The position numbers were made by a program, and so were the translations under genes. A DNA stretch of 64,000 nt from Zygnema circumcarinatum (taxonomy: Eukaryota > Streptophyta > Zygnematophyceae > Zygnematales > Zygnemataceae). The notes beneath the pieces were generated by a model, which saw only the letters and a list, made by a program, of their open reading frames with translations, was not told where the DNA came from and did no database searches. The stretch covers positions 5,918,162-5,982,161 of the forward strand of contig CM074804.1 in assembly GCA_037447605.1 (NCBI GenBank). The letters are read 5' to 3'. Positions 58,897 through 64,000 of this stretch are shown here, piece by piece (position 1 is the first letter of the stretch; each line of letters starts with the position of its first letter).

Positions 58897-61469
58897 TCAG
58901 CTTTCTAAGCCTTCCCAAATGCCCCACACTGAAGCCCATGTCCCCACTACCGCACAGACGAAGCCAATACATATGATGGTGCAGCAAGCAACTGCTTCGT
59001 ATCTACTTACTTTGCCTTCTTTTATTCGAAGAAAACAAGAACACGGGATGATGACTGAGATGCTCATGCTTAGAAACGAGCCGATGAAGGCCATGACATA
59101 ACTGAAGTAGGGCATGGCTAGTGCTATGGCGGTGCCACTGACAACCAGAGCGGTGCGTATGCAAGTCCCTGCAGCAAGGTGGGCCCCTTTTCCAGCGCTC
59201 GCAGGAATGAGCTCCTCAAAGGCCAACACGAGGGGCGTCATTGTGAGCCCGTACTTGGTGATGGGGTTCACAACTGTGGTCCAAATGGCTGCTCTTGAAG
59301 CCATGAATTCTTCTGGTAGGTTTAGAGTTATCTGGCTCTCTAGAGTCTCGCCATACATGGCATACCCCATTGCTGCTACTCCGGCATACATCAAAGTGCA
59401 GATCACAAAACTGATAATGAGAACCTGCCATGCGAGTACGATGGTCCTTCATTAGCCATCCTCAGATATGACTATGACTGGTCAATAGAGTTAAACAGAA
59501 TCGACTGGAGGCAACTAACCCGACAAATTATTCTTGATTGCAAGGGCTATGCCCATGGGTAGCAAGGTATTGACAGATGCCATAAATGTCCTTACTTCAA
59601 TTGGAAAGTTATGCAGCGATGCAGTAATGTGTGTGCTTAGGTTCGAAACTTTAAGAATTCAAATCACCGCAAAGTTCTGCATCCGTTGCTTGAAGTGGAG
59701 TGAACTTACAAAAGGAAACTGCTTGCGATCCTTCATCGACATGTAGATTGTGGGAAAAACAGCATGGCCTGAGTAGCAAAATCCAAATATTCCGACAGCT
59801 GTAGGAACCCCTTCCAGTTGGAGGAGTGTGCCTGAGTGATGAAAACCAACTTTGTTCACAACTCCTACCCAGGCAACGCCAAGTACCACAAGTATTGACG
59901 CGAGAACCCCCCCTGCTGAAATGAACGCCAGGTAGCTGACATTGCGAAGTAACACAGTTGGGAGAACAATGATGGCTGTCAAAATGACAAATGTCTGATT
60001 GGACGTCAATGCCACATTTCCAAAACTTATTTTCGTTTGGGGGAAGATGTATGACAGGTTGTCGCCCTCGAGGATGAGGAAGTCGACTGTGACCAAGTAA
60101 AGCTCAATATAGAGTAAGAAAGATATAAGCCATCGTCCGATGCGGCCAAACGCAGCTTCCCCAATATCAGCGTAGGAGAACATTCCTGGCTGACTCTCCA
60201 AACAATCCCGAAGAAGAATACCAGTGAAGCAGCAGATGGCTGCAAAAATGACGAGTATCGAGAGACCCAGCCAGCCAGCCTGAGCAGTCGCATATGGTGT
60301 TGAAAGAATTCCGACACCTTCACCACAAAGGCAACAATGAAAGAATGGAGGGCCGAGATCAGTTGATGAATTGAAACCGGGCCATGCTGTTGTATCCTCA
60401 GCAAATGAATAAAAATATCAATAGCGTACTTTCTACGTTCTTTCTTTCTTTCGCCTTTATACTGAAGCGGACGTTGGCATAACTATTTTAAGGAACTTGC
60501 AAGGCCTCATCTTGTCGCCTGGAGATAATTTTCATGGTTCTGAACCAGTACATGTAGCAGAGCCGGGAAGACAAACTATGGAACTAGCAAAAAACCGAAA
60601 AACTGGTTTTTGGGTCATATCCTGTTCTGCCCTGGATAATGGGTCTTTTTTTTTTGAAGGAAACGTATTAGAAAATGAGCGTACCAAAGGCCGCATTCGT
60701 TTACATGTTGATGGAACCAATGCATAATGCACTTGTTCTGTGATAACAGAGCATCGGCAAATACTACCAGTAAGAATGAAACACGTGCTCTCTGGCCACG
60801 ATGCCCGATACTAGAGACTTTTGAAAGAGGCACAAATGCATAGATACATCGTCAATGAAACTGAATCACAAGAGCAGCATTTGAAGTGAGCAAATGCTCA
60901 CCTGTAAGGATGTTTATTCCATTCAGGGTTGCCCTGAAAGCACTACTCTTCTGACTCGAATCCGCCGAAATGTCCGTCTCTGGATTACTGTTATCGTCCT
61001 GATCGAGAGGCGGCCAGGCATTGTAGTCACCTCGCTGTTGCCCTTTCTCGAATTCTTCATTATCTGATGTCTGTCTTGACTGTTCACTCAAGAGGGGAAC
61101 CACTAGGCCCTCCAACACCGCTTCCGCATTTTCGCTGCTGGTCACGCTGCTTGTATGCGTGCTACTGCGTAATCTTCCACTATCGAATGCCCTTCCAAAC
61201 TTGCGGGTAGGAGTCATGTATGAACTATGCGCAACAGGCGAGGGGCTTCCAACAAGATCCGACATCGAGCGTCCGAAACTCCTCGGCCAGCTCAATGGCG
61301 TAGTTGGTGCGTAGCCAGAAGAATCATTGAGCGTGATGCCCGTGCCGGGAGCAGGGAACATTTCAACGTCCTCCTCTTGCTCTGCCCCCTCCTCCGACGG
61401 CAGTCTCCTCACACGATTGGTGCCTTCATCACCGCCATGTCTTCCAGCTTGGCGCCTTGGAACTTCCAT
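58897..61469 (-). CDS. AVT1: AVT1-type vacuolar amino-acid transporter, copy 2
   Basis: Three exons in transcript order: 61469-60902, 60317-59710, 59424-58897; 567 residues. The polar N-terminus shares WPRSFGRSM with WPRSFEHSM of copy 1. Exon 2 is exactly 608 bases in both genes and encodes GVGILSTPYATAQAGWLGLS, LLYIELYLVTVDFLILEGDN and YSGHAVFPTIYMSMK. Exon 3 covers what copy 1 splits into two exons (MYGETLESQITLNLPEEF to the stop), so one intron was gained or lost after duplication. About eleven helices are visible, and no frame damage. The acceptor of exon 2 is GTGAAG rather than GCAG. Three CACGTG boxes lie 140-250 bp upstream, unlike copy 1, which suggests different regulation. Confidence 0.95.
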
Positions 61470-62506
61470 GGCTGCCTGCCTACAGTGCAGTAGTGATAGC
61501 TGCCGTAGTATTCTCTCCGGCGCATCCCTCTCCCTCCCTCCGCCTCCAAGCCTCCGCCTTCAACGACTCGGCAAAGCGTCCCTGCCAGCAGAGCCTGGCA
61601 GCGCGGCAGCGCGCCACGTGGACTTGCAGCGCCACGTGGCGGCCGCAGCGGGCTCGGGCTCCGCGCCGGCCTGGCGCTGTCCCCGCGCAGGCCACTGCGC
61701 CGCCGCCACGTGGCACTCGCCAAAAGGGTTGTTCGCCGGTTACCTCCAGTAACCTGCGGTCACTTCCGGTCACCATTGGGCACCGGCGCTAGCGTACCGG
61801 ATAAAAAATACAGGGGCGAAAATTTCATTGAACTCACGATGGCGAGGCCATCAAATGTACATGGACAAAAGCAAAATGTGGAACCACGGACTGGTCGCAA
61901 AGGACCTAAACACAATAAAACGAAGCTATAAGAGCGGAAAACTACGCGATAAAAATTTGCTAGCGTGGCCAATTGTAATTGGGTTCGAGAGAATGGAGAA
62001 AAGGCCAAGATGGTTGTGACGTGACCGGCGACGTGCCACCCCTGGCCGGATACCGCGCTGCTGGTCTCTGTCTGGGCGGGCAGACGTCAAAACGTTCGCT
62101 TCCCTGCCCGATCCGAGGGCGGTAATTCTGAAGTAGCCCTCCGACGGCTGCGTGGAAAGTTTCCGCGCCAAATGCCGCAATTTGAGGTCGCTGATTGGCC
62201 CCAGCCTCCGTCGGGCAAGACGGGCACCTGAAAACGTTATTCGGAATCTACCAGCGATTGGGGCGGCGCGCTGACCGAAAAACTTTCTTGCCGAGGGCGC
62301 GAGCGTCAGCTGCTGCCCGGCTGCCCGGCTGCCCGGCTGGCTGGGCGGCCATTATTGGCGGCCCTTAGCCCTAATCCGGGCCCAGCCCTAACCCTAATCC
62401 GCGAGACCGGCATAGCGCCTCTCGCTCCGCCTCACCCTGCGAGGAGGAGAAGCAGCTCCTGCTCTTTCCCCAGTGCGGCTCTCTCGCCTCTCTGCGGCAG
62501 GCAGCC
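61470..62506. promoter_or_regulatory. Divergent 5' region of AVT1 copy 2 and the right-edge gene
   Basis: CACGTG occurs at 61615-61620, 61633-61638 and 61707-61712, each within GCCACGTGG, an ABRE/G-box context. Copy B of the dispersed repeat lies at 61833-61931. A GGCTGCCC tandem lies at about 62316-62340, and the telo-box AACCCTAA at 62390-62397 is 110 bp before the ATG of the plus-strand gene. Confidence 0.55.
61833..61931 (+). repeat. Dispersed repeat, copy B, with a 30-codon micro-ORF
   Basis: It matches 16285-16376. ATG at 61839 opens 30 codons (stop 61929-61931): MARPSNVHGQ at the start and RTGRKGPKHNKTKL at the end, very basic and without hydrophobic segments. Relative to copy A it lacks two single codons. 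It starts about 370 bp upstream of the AVT1 copy 2 start codon. Confidence 0.55.
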
Positions 62507-62827
62507 ATGAGGAGGGCGCTGCAGGCTGAACCCCTCATGCAGCATCCTTCCCCCCCTTACGGCTTGGAGTTTTCTCCTCCTCCTCCTCCTAGCCCTCAGT
62601 TTTCCTCCAGTCCCGACCTAGTCCTCCCCCCCATCAGCCACGTACAGGCTATCCTTTACGCTCTTGTTGTAGCGGCCGTCATCCTTGTGGCGCTCTGCCT
62701 CACCATTCGCGCGCTCGTTTTGCGGGCGGCGGGACGCTCTGCGGCTGGGCAGCAGTTGGCGACGCAGGGGGCTCGTTATGGCAATGGGGACCCGCTCGCT
62801 CCGCCGGGACCCATAGGAATCCTTCCG
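62507..62827 (+). CDS. First exon of a Pro-rich single-pass membrane protein
   Basis: ATG at 62507 follows a telo-box promoter. The exon codes 107 residues up to donor GTAAGC after 62827. Residues 15-45 are Ser/Pro-rich (FSPPPPPSPQFSSSP), then one helix (AILYALVVAAVILVALCLTI) and a Gly/Ala-rich loop ending PPGPIGILP. This layout (short N-terminus, one helix, basic loop) resembles RING-H2 proteins of the ATL group, but no RING is seen in the window, so the assignment is a guess. A small phase-0 candidate exon follows TTGCAG at 63370-63399 (SRVRFKEGIQ). The rest would lie beyond the right edge. Confidence 0.5.
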
Positions 62828-64000
62828 GTAAGCTCCGCGACTTCTGGGAAAAAAAGGCGAGACCTTGGTAAAGCCGAATGGTGGCGCTGACTGAGTCTGT
62901 GCAAGGACGAGGGCTGGCGAGGAAGTATGGAAGGGTCTGCATTCACGCAATGCTGCCAGGACACGGTATGATGTCTGTTTATGCCGACTGTTGCATCATA
63001 GCCTGTTTCGTCATGCTGCGGCCGAGGAAGCTGTTGTAACACGCAGCGCAACGCAGCTGGTTACTTTTATTCTTTTATCAAGTGGTTATAATACCCAAAC
63101 GCCAAACTCCAAACGTAGGATGCTAGATGGAACCCTTTGCTACATCCTCTCTACCACCTTTAGCTGTCAATGGCAGTTTTGGGGGAAGACGAGCCCCTAT
63201 GTCCTCCGTCGTGAACGTTTTGACTCCTATCCTGTTTACCCTATTCAGCTGAGAAGGCGTTCCTTTTATCGCTATAAGCTCTCGGCACTACAGTGCAGCT
63301 GTTTTTAGAGACTAACAGTTCAGTGCAGTACACTGAATCATTGCATTGTAGATATCTTTTCGATTGCAGAGCAGAGTTCGTTTTAAGGAGGGTATACAGG
63401 TGTCAGTCGATTCGAGAGATTGCTTTATTTCACGTGAGGTCAAGGTCTCACTATTCATGATTACCTTTCTCCATCATGTTGGTGCTTCATTCATCCACAG
63501 AGGAGTTACTTTGGCTCGTTTGTCTGTTCTAGAGCTCCTCTCTGCCCATACAACGTTCAGAGTTTACTGCAGGCTGTCATCTCTCAGGAAAGCATGTCAA
63601 GGTGGACCTTTCTCCCTTGATTTGTTCGTTGGCATTGCACTAATTCATAGACCAAACTTTCTTGATCAGAAAGCCCTGCTTTCGCAGAGCACTGAATGTG
63701 CCGGCGGTAGTTTGAAGCGATGGCAGCCATGGCTGACTCCTCTCTCACTGCGAGTCAGCCCTCTGTAGGCACGTGGGCCAGGCGCTCCATGTGGGCCGTT
63801 CGCTGTTCCCAGTTCAGGCGGACCGCTAACTGTCGCGTTCCGTGTCCTGCTGTATTTTGGACGGATCCGCTCCGTCCGCGCGTCGCCCGACGTTCGTTGT
63901 CCGTACGCGGTCGGACTGTCCGATCCGCCATCATTGCCTTTGACTCTGAGGTTGATCGCGTCCGTACGCCGGCCGCCCTCAACCGTCCGATGGGCCGGAC
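62828..64000. other. Downstream intron region and GTCCGTAC-rich right edge
   Basis: 62828-63770 has no convincing exon besides the small candidate at 63370; the 134-codon frame at 63364 crosses a probable donor. From 63840 the DNA turns GC-rich with GGACGGATCCGCTCCGTCCG (63859-63878), GTCCGTACGC (63899, 63960) and GTCCGATGGGCCGGAC at the end. It looks like the motif-rich promoters elsewhere in the window, so another gene may start beyond the edge. Confidence 0.4.

Overview
The window is nuclear DNA of a green plant. Its genes are rich in introns with GT/AG borders, mostly acceptors ending in GCAG. The gene set is plant-specific: two chloroplast-lumen proteins with bipartite transit peptides, a DUF1218 membrane protein, an acyl-CoA-binding kelch protein, a NIPA9-type transporter, AVT1 amino-acid transporters and a plant U2AF-like splicing factor. 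An early-diverging streptophyte (charophyte alga, bryophyte or similar) fits best, but the species cannot be named from the sequence. Exon borders were worked out by hand; for every complete gene the joined exon lengths give an open frame.

Layout, left to right: the 5' part of a HAD glycerol-3-phosphatase (-, runs off the left edge); a lumenal TPR protein (+); a DUF1218 protein (+); a 1478-residue RS/U2AF-like splicing factor (-); a 2.8-kb stretch with no convincing complete gene but with a dispersed micro-ORF repeat; MND1 (-); a receptor-like pseudokinase (+); ubiquitin-eS31/S27a (-); ACBP4-like (+); a 3-kb gap with exon-like debris and an interstitial telomere repeat; NIPA9-like (-); AVT1-like copy 1 (+); PPD5-like PsbP-domain lumen protein (-); a 65-residue UQCC6/BRAWNIN-like mitochondrial microprotein (+); AVT1-like copy 2 (-); and the first exon of a proline-rich single-pass membrane protein (+) at the right edge.

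From MND1 onward each gene lies on the opposite strand from the one before it, giving head-to-head pairs with shared 5' regions (MND1/pseudokinase, S27a/ACBP4, NIPA9/AVT1, PPD5/UQCC6-like, AVT1 copy 2/right-edge gene) separated by tail-to-tail junctions. Several 5' regions are GC-rich and carry recurring GTCCGTAC-type motifs, G-boxes or microsatellites. The genes do not form one pathway. Links that can be drawn are the two inverted AVT1 paralogues and the two thylakoid-lumen proteins. The most interesting items are the pseudokinase, which has lost its key catalytic residues and has a duplicated cysteine module, and a micro-ORF repeat whose copies 45 kb apart differ by multiples of three bases.
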